Positions 9,012 to 17,893 of a DNA stretch of 64,000 nucleotides are shown here, one piece after another (the first letter of the stretch is position 1; the number at the start of each line of letters is the position of its first letter). Both the position numbers and the translations under genes were made by a program. Origin of the DNA: Azomonas macrocytogenes (lineage in GTDB: Bacteria > Pseudomonadota > Gammaproteobacteria > Pseudomonadales > Pseudomonadaceae); NCBI RefSeq assembly GCF_014191985.1, contig NZ_JACHXI010000001.1, forward strand, positions 62,001-126,000, given 5' to 3'. The notes beneath the pieces were generated by a model, which saw only the letters and a program-made list of their open reading frames with translations, ran no database searches and had not been told where the DNA came from.

Positions 9012-9635
9012 ATGAAGATTTGCGCGATCTCACCATTGTGTTCCACAAGTGAATCGGAAATTCTGGAATTCATCCGTGAATGTGAGCATGATCTTGTCGT
9101 ACTGCCTGGGCACGCAAGAAACCATCCCGGTTATAGAAAGATTGCAAAAACCCTTAAACCAGGGATTTCTGCGTTCGTTGAAGATGGGTCGGGCAAAGGA
9201 AATACCGTGCCGTGGCTTGTCTCCGCAGATAGACAGGTTCGGATGCCAAGTCAAATCTTTGGACAAAAACCAACGACCAACGACATTGATTCATTGCAAA
9301 GCGCGTGGCCCGAGCGGACACACAACATACACGGCCACAAAGTTTCATTTGCCCTCTGTGGCGAGATTGACGCCTTTTCCAAGAATGGAAAAGTTAAAGG
9401 CGGGCGGCAGCTCCCTTACGAAATACTTATAAATCCAACTCACACCACCCGTGGCAGGTGGAATCATCTAGGTGAGAAGTTGCGTAACTTATCAGTCAAA
9501 TCGGTCGTAATTCATGTCGCCAACAACAATTACGATCATCACGACGTAACCACTCATTTGCGCATCTATGTAAACGGCAGCATCTTGAGCCGTCAAATAA
9601 CTGGCGGAATCTCATGGTCGTGGTGTGAAATATAA
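9012..9635 (+). CDS. Nitrilase-superfamily-like orphan protein, catalytic Glu apparently lost
   Basis: Not a gene I recognise by name. The 207 residues follow the order of a carbon-nitrogen hydrolase: an early strand EHDLVVLPG, a middle segment WLVSADRQVRMPSQIFG, the Cys-containing FALCGEID (like the nitrilase elbow), then EILINPTH and VVIHVANNN. The family's catalytic Glu normally follows Pro in the first motif (PE) but reads PG here, so a degenerate or differently active enzyme is likely. Codon use is more AT-rich than its neighbours and it lies beside an insertion-element remnant, suggesting acquired DNA. The fold is an inference from motif order only. Confidence 0.55.
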   Translation: MKICAISPLCSTSESEILEFIRECEHDLVVLPGHARNHPGYRKIAKTLKPGISAFVEDGSGKGNTVPWLVSADRQVRMPSQIFGQKPTTNDIDSLQSAWPERTHNIHGHKVSFALCGEIDAFSKNGKVKGGRQLPYEILINPTHTTRGRWNHLGEKLRNLSVKSVVIHVANNNYDHHDVTTHLRIYVNGSILSRQITGGISWSWCEI

Positions 9636-9647
9636 CAATTCATATAT

Positions 9648-10107
9648 GGACTCTCCCCACAAGTAGTGAGAAATAGCTTTTCCAACCCTGTCGCCAGTGC
9701 GGTTGCATTCGTATATCCGGCCTTCCGTGGGCATTGCCGCCCTGGCCATTCTGTAGTTCGCGCAGCGGGAGCCAAGCGTTCAACCGATCGCACGGATCAT
9801 GATTATTATCGGCCTTGTTCCGTTGCAGGACTCGCCTGTTCCGACAGTGTTGCTACTCACCACAACCACAAGAAAACCATCACAACCTACTGATTACCCC
9901 GCCGTCAGACGGGCCTTACGCTCTGCCAGTCACCGCTGAAACGCCGCTCGGTTCAGCCGCTTGCGCTGCACCACCTGACCGACACGGACACTCTCGGCAA
10001 CCTGGTAAACGGACTTGGCCAGATCAACTGCGATACGCTTCATAAAGCCTCTCCCAACAATCAGTCACCACTGCTCTCGGTATAGAACTGTGGCGCGGGG
10101 AGAGTCC
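9648..10107 (-). mobile_element. Internally deleted IS110/IS1111-type insertion element
   Basis: Matching ends GGACTCTCCCC (9648-9658) and GGGGAGAGTCC (10097-10107) bound a 460-base stretch. On the minus strand it begins with a GGAGAG-type ribosome site and a transposase N-terminus (see 9930-10043). Its far end resembles the 3' end of IS1111 elements (the minus frame at 9593-9793 reads NATALATGLEKLFLTTCGES). The bulk of the transposase is missing, so it could move only if helped in trans. Confidence 0.65.
9930..10043 (-). pseudogene. IS110-family transposase, N-terminal 37 codons only
   Basis: The reverse strand from 10043 reads MKRIAVDLAKSVYQ, which carries the first Asp of the DEDD catalytic motif in IS110-family transposases. 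It runs into a TGA after 37 codons (RLNRAAFQR stop). Full-length relatives have over 300 residues, so this is a remnant. Confidence 0.7.
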
Positions 10108-10140
10108 ATTACAGCATTCAAGCAAGGTAGCCCGGATATC

Positions 10141-10226
10141 CCCGGTGGAAAATCGCTCCGCGAGTTTTCCACCCTACCCCGAAGTTTGGTTTCCGTAGAG
10201 TGGATAACGCCTTGCTCATCCGCCAC
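10141..10226. repeat. Pair of REP-like palindromes in opposite orientation
   Basis: First copy 10141-10177: GGTGGAAAA / TTTTCCACC stem ending in CTAC. Second copy 10195-10226: GTAG-start, imperfect GTGGATAA / TCATCCGCCAC stem. The two face each other, like the paired REP units (BIMEs) of enterics and Pseudomonas. They lie just before the Fur box of the iron-uptake unit. Confidence 0.65.
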
Positions 10227-10260
10227 CGTTTCTGCTCGACAGCATGCCATTGCCAACATC

Positions 10261-10283
10261 GATGAGAATAATTATTGTTAACC
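10261..10283. promoter_or_regulatory. Probable Fur box upstream of the FecI-like sigma gene
   Basis: GATGAGAATAATTATTGTTA resembles the Fur consensus (repeats of GATAAT around an AATAATTATT core). It ends 26 bases before the sigma-factor ATG, where iron-replete Fur would block transcription. This fits the FecI/FecR/receptor genes downstream. Confidence 0.75.
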
Positions 10284-10308
10284 AGAATTAACATCTGAAC
10301 GTCCATCG

Positions 10309-10833
10309 ATGCCCTCCATCCCGCCCGTAGACAAACATTTGAGCCTGCACAATCAGCTATTGCACCGCCTGTTTGGCGAGCACCATGGTTGGCTGTTCGA
10401 ACGTCTGCGCAGACGGCTTGGCTGCCGGCACGACGCGGCCGACATGGCGGCGGAAACATTCGCTCAGGTCGTTGCCTTGCCCAACCCGCAGTCCATTCGC
10501 GAGCCACGCGCCTTGCTCACCACCATCGCCAAGCGACTGATTTTCGCCAGTTGGCGCCGCCGCGACCTGGAGCAGGCCTACCTCGACGCCCTGGCCGCCG
10601 AGGACTATCCCGTGGCGCCTTCGGCCGAGGAACATTATCTGGTGATGGAGAGCCTGCTGGAGGTGGACCGCCTGCTCGGCGGGCTTTCGAGCAAGGCGCG
10701 AGCCGCCTTTCTCTACAGCCAGATCGATGGCCGCACCTATGCATCGATTGCCGAAGAACTAGGCGTTTCGGTCACGCGAGTACATCAATACGTGGTGCAG
10801 GGGCTGAAGGCGTGCTACCGGATGGACACATGA
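10309..10833 (+). CDS. ECF sigma factor, FecI (iron-starvation) family
   Basis: Extracytoplasmic-function sigma factor directing RNA polymerase to the adjacent receptor gene once its FecR partner relays the siderophore signal. The 174 residues show region 2 near residues 15-80 (HDAADMAAETFAQVVAL, then LLTTIAKRLIFASWRRRDLE). Region 4 is at about 110-170 (LSSKARAAFLYSQIDGRTYASIAEELGVSVTRVHQYV), a typical helix-turn-helix. The ATG at 10309 lies right behind the Fur box. Its TGA overlaps the start of the FecR gene by 4 bases, so the pair is translationally coupled. Confidence 0.93.
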   Translation: MPSIPPVDKHLSLHNQLLHRLFGEHHGWLFERLRRRLGCRHDAADMAAETFAQVVALPNPQSIREPRALLTTIAKRLIFASWRRRDLEQAYLDALAAEDYPVAPSAEEHYLVMESLLEVDRLLGGLSSKARAAFLYSQIDGRTYASIAEELGVSVTRVHQYVVQGLKACYRMDT

Positions 10834-11762
10834 GCCCGCTACCAGCCGCTATCGAGCAAGCCATCGAGTGGCATGCCCGCCGCAGTTCGGGGGCTTTCGA
10901 TACGGTCGACCAGCAGCGTTTCCAACGCTGGCTGGAAGCGGACCCCGGCCATGGCGAAGCCTGGAACAGCCTTCAGCAACGCCTGCAACAAAGATTGTCG
11001 CCCCTTTCCGGCCCGGCCACGCGCCAAGCGTTGCAAGCGCCACGTACCAGCCGACGGAGCTTGCTGCGCGGAGCGCTCGCCCTGGGCGGCATGGCGACCT
11101 GCGCGCACCTGCTGAGCCGGCCGGGGATGCCGTTGTCCGGTTGGAACGCCGATTTCCGGACAGCCACCGCCGAACGTCAGCACCTTGTGCTTGCCGATGG
11201 TTCCCGCCTGCTGCTGAACGCCGAAACGGCCATTGACGTCGAGCTCAGCGAAACCATGCGCAGCGTGACCCTGATCGAAGGTAGCCTGATAGCCGAAGCG
11301 CCGGCACAGGAACGACCGTTCCGCCTGGCGTGCCGTTATGGCGAGGCGCGGCTGTCGGCGGGTCGCTGCCTGCTGGAGATACGGGACAAAGCCGCACACC
11401 TGTGGATGCTGGAAGGTGAAAGTACCCTATATTCCCTTGGGGAGGACGTGCAACTCATGGCTGGCCAGGGCGCGCAACTGGATGCGAACGGCTTGCATAT
11501 CCTGCCGGCCTCGCCGGTCGATCCTGCCGCCTGGAGCCGTGGCTTGCTGGAAGTCCACGACCAGTCGTTGAAAACCGTCATCGAGCGCCTGCGCCCCTAT
11601 CACCCAGGCGTACTGCAAGTCGCCGAGAATGCAGCCGAGTTGCGGATTTCCGGCGTGTTCAACCTGGACGATAGCGAAAAAGCCCTACAGGCTCTGGCGG
11701 ATATCCTGCCCCTGCGCATAGCACGTTACCTGGGGTGGTGGACTCGCATCGAGCACGCCTGA
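10830..11762 (+). CDS. FecR-family anti-sigma/sigma regulator
   Basis: Inner-membrane protein that senses the TonB receptor's signalling domain and controls the FecI-type sigma factor. The 310 residues start at the ATG overlapping the sigma stop (ATGA). The N-terminal cytoplasmic domain (AIEWHARRSSGAFD, then RFQRWLEADPGHGEAWNSL) is the DUF4880 anti-sigma part. A hydrophobic segment near 80-97 (LLRGALALGGMATCAHLL) is the membrane crossing. The periplasmic FecR domain follows (LADGSRLLLNAETAIDVEL, LIEGSLIAEA) and ends in a DUF4974-like STN-contact region. Confidence 0.93.
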   Translation: MSPLPAAIEQAIEWHARRSSGAFDTVDQQRFQRWLEADPGHGEAWNSLQQRLQQRLSPLSGPATRQALQAPRTSRRSLLRGALALGGMATCAHLLSRPGMPLSGWNADFRTATAERQHLVLADGSRLLLNAETAIDVELSETMRSVTLIEGSLIAEAPAQERPFRLACRYGEARLSAGRCLLEIRDKAAHLWMLEGESTLYSLGEDVQLMAGQGAQLDANGLHILPASPVDPAAWSRGLLEVHDQSLKTVIERLRPYHPGVLQVAENAAELRISGVFNLDDSEKALQALADILPLRIARYLGWWTRIEHA

Positions 11763-11946
11763 ACCAGGCCCGGTTCTCTTCCATAACGCGCGATAGGGGC
11801 TGGCATTCCGTCAACGGCTGCCCGGCGCCCGACTGCTTTTTGAAAATTTTCCCTTGCCCCCTGAAAAATCCAGAGGCTCATCGCACACAACGGATAAAGG
11901 CGCTCGAACGAGCGCCATTACTTGCGACCCGGAGCCCGTTCAAACC

Positions 11947-14310
11947 ATGCGCCATTTCATTGCTTGCCCCCTTGCCATCGCCTGTAGCCTGGCGGCCATC
12001 CACAGCCCGCTCCAGGCCGCCGATGCGACCTATGACTTCGCGCTACCCGCCGCACCACTGGCCAACACCCTCATCCGGATCGGCCAACAGAGCGGCCAGC
12101 AGGTCCTGTTCATCCCGGCCGATGTCGACAGTAGCCAAGCTGCCCCCGTACAAGGCCGGCTCAGCGCCAGCCAGGCGATACAGCAAGCCTTGCGCGGTAC
12201 CGGCCTGACGCTACACATCACCAGCAACGGCGCCCTGAGCATTCAGCCGTCGGCACCGACCGAGTCGGCGGGAACGATGAGCCTGGACGCCATGACCGTA
12301 GTGGATAACCAGCTCGGCACCATCACCGAAAACACCAAGTCCTATACGCCCGGCGTTATCGCTTCAGCCACCAAGCTGGTACTGACTCCTAGAGAGACGC
12401 CCCAGACTGTCACGGTCATTACCCGCCAACATATGGATGACTTCAACCTCACCAGCATCGACAAGGTGATGCAGCATACGCCGGGTATCACAGTCACTTC
12501 ACGGGACAGCGAACGGTCCGAATATTATGCACGGGGCTTTGGTATCACCAACTTTCAATATGATGGCATTCCCATTCAGCGACAAGCTCAATATTCCTCA
12601 GGCAATACCATGAGTGACATGATTGCCTATGATCGTATCGAAATCATCAAAGGTGCTAGCGGTATCACTACCGGAAGTGGTGGACCTGGAGCAACCCTCA
12701 ACCTGGTACGTAAAAAACCCACCCATGAATTTTCAGGACATGCCACGGCAGAGGCTGGCCGTTGGGATAATTACCGCACCGAATGGGATATGGGTGGTCC
12801 TTTAAATGAGAGTGCTACTATTCGGGGCCGGGCTGTCGGGGCGTTTCAAGATAGGCATTCTTTCCAAGATCACTATAAAACACAAACAAAAGCCTATTAT
12901 GGAATCTTGGAGGTTGATCTTTCGCCCAGTACGATGCTTACTTTTGGTGCTGACTACAACAAAAGTATTCCGACAGGCTCTAGTTGGGGAGGTGTTCCTA
13001 TTTTTGATGCAGAGGGTAACGACGTCCATACATCACGTTCTTTTAACCCCGGAGCTAGTTGGAGTGCCTGGAAACAGTTCAGCCGCTCATTCTTTACTCA
13101 ATTAGACCATTACTTTGATAATGGCTGGGTTAATAGAACTTATTACACCTATCAAACTAATGGTTACGATGCTCAATTAGGGTCAGTTGGGCTTTGGTCT
13201 CCCGAAGACAATACTCTTGATGCAGCAAGATATAGAGGTAAAACCAGAAGCCAAGCGTTAGAAATTTACGCAAGCGGGCCCTTTGAACTGTTTGGACGTC
13301 AGCATGAGTTGGTTGTAGGTGCTAGTGCTTATCGTAACCATTGGCAAGGTAATGATTTTCGCTATCGGTCAATTCCTGTCGAAAATCAAAGTTTTTATGA
13401 CTGGACGGGAGATATTCGTAGACCTGATTGGGGATCGCCTGTTCGTGATAACGATCAACTTACGCTACAACGCGCGGTATACTCCACGGCTCATTTCAAG
13501 CCCACTGATAACCTTGCCTTTACACTGGGCGCCAGGGTTACCAATTACCGCTTGAGCAGAAATGTCTACGCCAAAAAGACCGGTGAAGTTACGCCTTTTG
13601 CCGGTGTGGTTTACGATCTCAACGATAATTTTTCACTGTATGCCAGCTATACCAGTATCTTCCTGCCCTCAAGCAATAAAGATCAGAATGGCAGCGTACT
13701 CCAGCCGGATGAAGGTGATAGTTACGAGGGTGGTATCAAGGGAGAATGGTTTCATGGTCGTCTGAATGCCAGCCTAGCTTATTTTGAAATTCGCGAAGAT
13801 AATCGCGCCGAATATGCCGGTTTTAATGTGGAAAGAAATGAATCCTATTATGAAGGAATAAAAGCTAAAACCAAAGGATTAGAACTTGAGCTTTCGGGAG
13901 AAATAGCTCCTGGTTGGAATATCCAGACAGGTTATACATGGATGACCATTCGGCGTGATGACGATAATAAGAAAATAACGACAGAACAGCCTGAGCATCA
14001 ATTCAAACTGTATACGACTTATCGACTACCGGGTATTTTCAATAAGTTAACAGTTGGCGGAGGAGCTAATTATCAGGGGACAACCTGGATGGATGTTTCC
14101 AATCCTGTCAAGGGAACTGTACAGAATCATCAGGAAGCTTTTTGGCTAGTCAACTTAATGAGTAAATATCAATTTACCGATAAACTTTCCGCTACACTCA
14201 ACATCAATAATTTGTTCGATAAGTATTACTATACAAATATTGGTTATTATTCTACCAAGGCTTATGGTGAACCCCGCAGCATGATGTTGACCACCCGCTG
14301 GGATTTCTAA
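11947..14310 (+). CDS. TonB-dependent siderophore receptor with N-terminal signalling (STN) domain
   Basis: Outer-membrane transducer importing a ferric siderophore and signalling to FecR. The 787 residues begin with a signal peptide (MRHFIACPLAIACSLAA, cleavage near residue 24). An STN domain follows (DFALPAAPLANTLIRIGQQS, to about residue 100), then a plug starting near TPRETPQTVTVITRQ. The 22-strand barrel ends in GEPRSMMLTTRWDF with the expected terminal Phe. The ATG at 11947 opens directly on the signal peptide; earlier in-frame codons are not supported. Base composition is odd: the 60-base line at 12121 is 65% GC and that at 13141 is 40% GC by my count. The plug and barrel therefore look foreign while the signalling domain looks native. 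The substrate is not predictable. Confidence 0.93.
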   Translation: MRHFIACPLAIACSLAAIHSPLQAADATYDFALPAAPLANTLIRIGQQSGQQVLFIPADVDSSQAAPVQGRLSASQAIQQALRGTGLTLHITSNGALSIQPSAPTESAGTMSLDAMTVVDNQLGTITENTKSYTPGVIASATKLVLTPRETPQTVTVITRQHMDDFNLTSIDKVMQHTPGITVTSRDSERSEYYARGFGITNFQYDGIPIQRQAQYSSGNTMSDMIAYDRIEIIKGASGITTGSGGPGATLNLVRKKPTHEFSGHATAEAGRWDNYRTEWDMGGPLNESATIRGRAVGAFQDRHSFQDHYKTQTKAYYGILEVDLSPSTMLTFGADYNKSIPTGSSWGGVPIFDAEGNDVHTSRSFNPGASWSAWKQFSRSFFTQLDHYFDNGWVNRTYYTYQTNGYDAQLGSVGLWSPEDNTLDAARYRGKTRSQALEIYASGPFELFGRQHELVVGASAYRNHWQGNDFRYRSIPVENQSFYDWTGDIRRPDWGSPVRDNDQLTLQRAVYSTAHFKPTDNLAFTLGARVTNYRLSRNVYAKKTGEVTPFAGVVYDLNDNFSLYASYTSIFLPSSNKDQNGSVLQPDEGDSYEGGIKGEWFHGRLNASLAYFEIREDNRAEYAGFNVERNESYYEGIKAKTKGLELELSGEIAPGWNIQTGYTWMTIRRDDDNKKITTEQPEHQFKLYTTYRLPGIFNKLTVGGGANYQGTTWMDVSNPVKGTVQNHQEAFWLVNLMSKYQFTDKLSATLNINNLFDKYYYTNIGYYSTKAYGEPRSMMLTTRWDF

Positions 14311-14340
14311 AAAAACAGGCTATCGAGCAGGCCTTAGGAC

Positions 14341-14361
14341 GGATTAGCCAAAGGCTAATCC
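14341..14361. terminator. Hairpin after the TonB receptor gene
   Basis: Perfect 9-bp stem GGATTAGCC / GGCTAATCC with an AAA loop, 30 bases past the stop. It lacks a T-run (TTCATGCC follows), so it is at best a moderate terminator. Confidence 0.5.
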
Positions 14362-14375
14362 TTCATGCCCAGATA

Positions 14376-14414
14376 CCCCCGGTGGAAAATCGCTCCGCGA
14401 GTTTTCCACCCTAC
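14376..14414. repeat. REP-like palindrome
   Basis: GGTGGAAAA / TTTTCCACC stem around TCGCTCCGCGAG, followed by CTACGG. It is almost identical to the first copy at 10141, including the loop. Confidence 0.75.
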
Positions 14415-14502
14415 GGCAATCACCACGCACGTCATGTAAACGCTCCACAGCAGCCCCAGGCCGTTACAATGGCCGACCTCGTGCCACTTCGATATCAACG
14501 CC

Positions 14503-16437
14503 ATGTCTCTGCCCAAGCCTCATCTGGAACTGCTCAGCCCCGCCCGCGATGTCGCCATTGCCAGGGAAGCCATTCTGCATGGAGCGGATGCCGTGTATAT
14601 CGGTGGCCCCAGCTTTGGTGCGCGGCACAATGCCGGCAACAGCGTGGCGGAGATTGCCGAGCTGGTGGAATTTGCCCACTTGTTTCGCGCCCGCGTGTTC
14701 GTCACCCTCAATACCATCCTGCATGACGATGAATTGGAGCCGGCCCGAGCGCTGATCTGGCAGCTTTACGAGGCCGGGATCGATGCACTGATCGTGCAGG
14801 ATATGGGCATCCTGGAGCTGGATATTCCGCCCATCGAGCTGCATGCCAGTACGCAGACTGACATTCGCACCCTGGAAAAAGCCAGATTTCTGGCGGATGC
14901 CGGTTTTTCCCAATTGGTCGTGGCACGCGAACTCGGCCTGCAGGAAGTCCGCGCCATCTGTGAGCAGGTGGACTCGACCATCGAGTTCTTCATTCATGGT
15001 GCGTTATGCGTGGCGTTTTCCGGGCAATGCTATATCTCTCATGCGCAGACCGGGCGCAGCGCCAACCGGGGGGACTGCTCGCAAGCCTGTCGCCTGCCCT
15101 ACACGCTGAAGGATAACGAAGGGCGCGTGGTGGCTTACGACAAGCATTTGCTGTCGCTGAAGGACAACAACCAGAGCGACAATCTGCGGGCGCTGGTCGA
15201 TGCTGGCGTGCGTTCCTTCAAGATCGAAGGCCGCTACAAGGACATGGGCTACGTGAAAAACATCACGGCCTATTATCGCCAGCAGCTCGATGCCATCCTG
15301 ACCGAATGCCCCGAGCTCGCCCGCGCCTCCAGCGGCCTGACTGAGCACTTCTTCGTGCCGAATCCGGACAAGACCTTCCATCGTGGCAACACGGATTACT
15401 TCGTCAGTGAGCGCAAGATCAATATTGGTGCGTTCGATTCACCGACCTTTACCGGCCTGCCGGTGGGCGAAATTGTCAAGGTCAACAGGAAGGATGTCAT
15501 TGCTCATACCAGCGAACCGCTCAGCAATGGCGATGGCCTGAATGTATTGTACAAACGCGAAGTGATGGGGTTTCGCGCCAGTGTCGTCGAGTCGCTCGCT
15601 CAGTTCGAGGAAGACGGCAAGCCTCACTGGCAGTACCGCATCGAACCGAATGAAATGCCAGCCGCGCTGAAGCAGTTGCGGCTGCCACAGACGCTGAACC
15701 GTAACCTGGACCACAATTGGCAACAGGCATTGCTGAAAACCTCGGCCGAACGCCGGGTGGCAGTACGCTGGCATGCCCAGCTGAGCGAAGCGCAACTGGT
15801 GCTGAGCGTGACCAGCGAGGAAGGCATCAGCGCCTCGGCCAGTCTGGCTGGTCCCTTTGGCCTGGCGAACAAGCCGGAACAGGCACACGCCCAGCTAAGC
15901 GATCTGCTGAGCAAGCTGGGGACCACCCTTTATTATGCGCACGCGGTAGAAATCGAAGCGCCACAGGTGTATTTCGTGCCCAACTCGCAGCTCAAGTCCT
16001 TGCGCCGCGAAGCCATCGATGCGCTGACAGCAGCACGTACGGCAGTCTATCCGCGAAGCAGTCGCAAGCCCGTCAGCGTACCGCCGCCGGTATATCCGCA
16101 AGCGCACCTTACTTTTCTGGCGAACGTGTATAACGAAAAGGCCCGCGCGTTTTATCAGCGCTACGGTGTGCAACTGATCGATGCCGCCTACGAGGCACAT
16201 GAGGAAATCGGCGAAGTACCGGTGATGATCACCAAGCACTGCTTGCGCTTTTCTTTCAACCTGTGTCCGAAACAGGCCAAGGGTGTGCAGGGCGTACAAA
16301 ACAAGGTCGCGCCGATGCAATTGGTGCATCAGGATGAAGTGCTGACCCTGACCTTCGACTGCAATGCCTGTGAAATGCACGTCATGGGCAAGATCAAGGG
16401 CCACATCCTCAACCTGCCGCAACCTGGCAGACAGTAG
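14503..16437 (+). CDS. rlhA: Peptidase U32 family protein, probable 23S rRNA C2501 hydroxylation factor
   Basis: RlhA (YdcP) is required for hydroxylation of C2501 in E. coli 23S rRNA and uses a prephenate-dependent pathway. The 644-residue length and the long C-terminal extension (DUF3656-like, from about 380) fit RlhA (about 650) rather than the shorter TrhP/YegQ (about 450). The U32 core reads LELLSPARDVAIAREAILHGADAVYIG. The conserved cysteine-rich segment FIHGALCVAFSGQCYIS, then GDCSQACRLPY, probably holds an Fe-S cluster or metal. KIEGRYKD is the family hallmark. The ATG at 14503 gives the standard MSLPKPHLELLSPA start. Confidence 0.85.
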   Translation: MSLPKPHLELLSPARDVAIAREAILHGADAVYIGGPSFGARHNAGNSVAEIAELVEFAHLFRARVFVTLNTILHDDELEPARALIWQLYEAGIDALIVQDMGILELDIPPIELHASTQTDIRTLEKARFLADAGFSQLVVARELGLQEVRAICEQVDSTIEFFIHGALCVAFSGQCYISHAQTGRSANRGDCSQACRLPYTLKDNEGRVVAYDKHLLSLKDNNQSDNLRALVDAGVRSFKIEGRYKDMGYVKNITAYYRQQLDAILTECPELARASSGLTEHFFVPNPDKTFHRGNTDYFVSERKINIGAFDSPTFTGLPVGEIVKVNRKDVIAHTSEPLSNGDGLNVLYKREVMGFRASVVESLAQFEEDGKPHWQYRIEPNEMPAALKQLRLPQTLNRNLDHNWQQALLKTSAERRVAVRWHAQLSEAQLVLSVTSEEGISASASLAGPFGLANKPEQAHAQLSDLLSKLGTTLYYAHAVEIEAPQVYFVPNSQLKSLRREAIDALTAARTAVYPRSSRKPVSVPPPVYPQAHLTFLANVYNEKARAFYQRYGVQLIDAAYEAHEEIGEVPVMITKHCLRFSFNLCPKQAKGVQGVQNKVAPMQLVHQDEVLTLTFDCNACEMHVMGKIKGHILNLPQPGRQ

Positions 16438-16691
16438 GCTGCAAATCGGCCATAACTATCTCTCTTCTCTCCGCCTGAGAGTCGCCAAGCAACCCGGAGA
16501 CTGTTCACGGCGGTCTCCAGACAATCGCCACTTTTTCTTTTATTTCAGCCGACGCCACAGCACATCGGACCACATTGAACTCGGTCGATGAGGGTCAGGT
16601 CACCTGTCTTGTACAGCATGAAAATCACAGGCCGTGAACACTGTTTCGCTTTACTGTGTTTTTTCCATAACTATATGAAAGAGGTGGAAAA

Positions 16692-17447
16692 ATGGCTGAA
16701 CAAGACAAGAATTTTCCGGGTTATGTAGCGCCATCAGGGACCGATTACTACAACCCTCTGCCTACCGAACCGCTTGATCGTGAGCAGGATCTGGCAAGTT
16801 CAAGAAACGATGAACGATCAAAAGGTTATGGAGAAACACAACGTAAAGAGTCACTAAACCCAGGAAGCCAGGCGACAGATGGTCAGCAACAAAACGACGA
16901 TAAAGTCAATCTCGATAATTATCGAAGCGGCGCTGCCAGCGAACTTGAACGAGTCGCGCAAAGTGCCAGAGCAGCAGCAGCCGATCTCGAGCAGGATCGC
17001 CCCGGCCTTTCGCAGTATGTATCCGATATAGCGCAGGGCATGGTGAAAATGGCAGAGAACCTGCGCAACAAAAAAGCAGACGATCTCTATCACGATGCAG
17101 AGCGCATGGCTCGTGAAAATCCGGGGCTGTTTATCGCCGGTAGTATCGCGCTGGGGTTCGGCCTGACCCGCTTCGCCAAGGCTTCCAGCCAATATTCCAG
17201 TGGCCACAGCGCTTCTACTGCCACCACGGATAGCTGGCCGTCCACAGCATCTGTCGGGCAAACAACCGCAATGGATACCGGCTCTACTGACTGGAATAGC
17301 ACCCGCGAGGGGGACCCAGGTTTGCGCGAACGGTCAGGCATTACCGGCAGCAGTGGTGTCTCTGCGACCGATACTCGGGCGAACGGCCCGCTACATCGGG
17401 ACGGTAGCAACCAGGGTATCCAGGAGAATGGAGGAATACGTCCATGA
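16692..17447 (+). CDS. Hypothetical stress-operon protein with a DUF883-like centre
   Basis: No firm family name. The first 75 of 251 residues are polar and probably disordered. Residues 85-135 form an alanine-rich amphipathic helix (LERVAQSARAAAADLEQ). A short hydrophobic stretch ENPGLFIAGSIALGFGLTRFAKAS at 140-165 resembles the membrane hairpin of YqjD/ElaB (DUF883)-like ribosome-associated proteins. The Ser/Gly-rich tail is low complexity. AGAGGTGG precedes the ATG. The stop overlaps the next start (ATGA), giving a coupled three-gene operon with DUF1469 and DUF3618 members, a set usually seen in stationary-phase or osmotic response (inference). Confidence 0.75.
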   Translation: MAEQDKNFPGYVAPSGTDYYNPLPTEPLDREQDLASSRNDERSKGYGETQRKESLNPGSQATDGQQQNDDKVNLDNYRSGAASELERVAQSARAAAADLEQDRPGLSQYVSDIAQGMVKMAENLRNKKADDLYHDAERMARENPGLFIAGSIALGFGLTRFAKASSQYSSGHSASTATTDSWPSTASVGQTTAMDTGSTDWNSTREGDPGLRERSGITGSSGVSATDTRANGPLHRDGSNQGIQENGGIRP

Positions 17448-17893
17448 GCCAGCAACGTAAAATCGACACTCCAGCCAATGAGCTCCCGCCTCCGCCAGCA
17501 AGCACCGTGCATGAGCATGACAACTCCGTCACCGGTCTGCTGCGCCAACTGACCCGCGAAGTGCCCATGCTGTTCACCAAGGAACTGGCGTTGCTCAAGG
17601 CCGAGTTCAGTGAATCGCTGCAGGCGACCAAGGCCGGTCTGGCCAGCGTGGCAGTCGGTGGAGCGGTAGCGCTAGCCGGCTTCATCGTGGTGCTGATGGC
17701 CGCTGTCTATGGCTTGAGCCTGGTCATGCAACCGTGGCTGGCGGCCTTGATTGTCGGCGCGGTAGTCACCGTCATTGGCCTGAGCATGGTGTCGGCCGGC
17801 AAGAAGAAGTTCGAAGCCTCTTCATTACGTCCCAGCCACACCATGAATACGCTTCATAAAGATAAAGAAGCCATCAAGAGGCATGGATCATGA
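17444..17893 (+). CDS. DUF1469 / holin-X (YqjE-like) membrane protein
   Basis: A 149-residue inner-membrane protein with a cytoplasmic lead (VTGLLRQLTREVPMLFTKELALLKAEF) typical of YqjE/DUF1469. Two membrane helices follow at about 66-90 (VAVGGAVALAGFIVVLMAAVYGL) and 95-118 (PWLAALIVGAVVTVIGLSMV). The family is annotated phage-holin-like, but the chromosomal members here and in E. coli sit in yqjCDE-type stress operons, not prophages. Coupled by ATGA overlaps to both neighbours. Confidence 0.85.
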   Translation: MSQQRKIDTPANELPPPPASTVHEHDNSVTGLLRQLTREVPMLFTKELALLKAEFSESLQATKAGLASVAVGGAVALAGFIVVLMAAVYGLSLVMQPWLAALIVGAVVTVIGLSMVSAGKKKFEASSLRPSHTMNTLHKDKEAIKRHGS

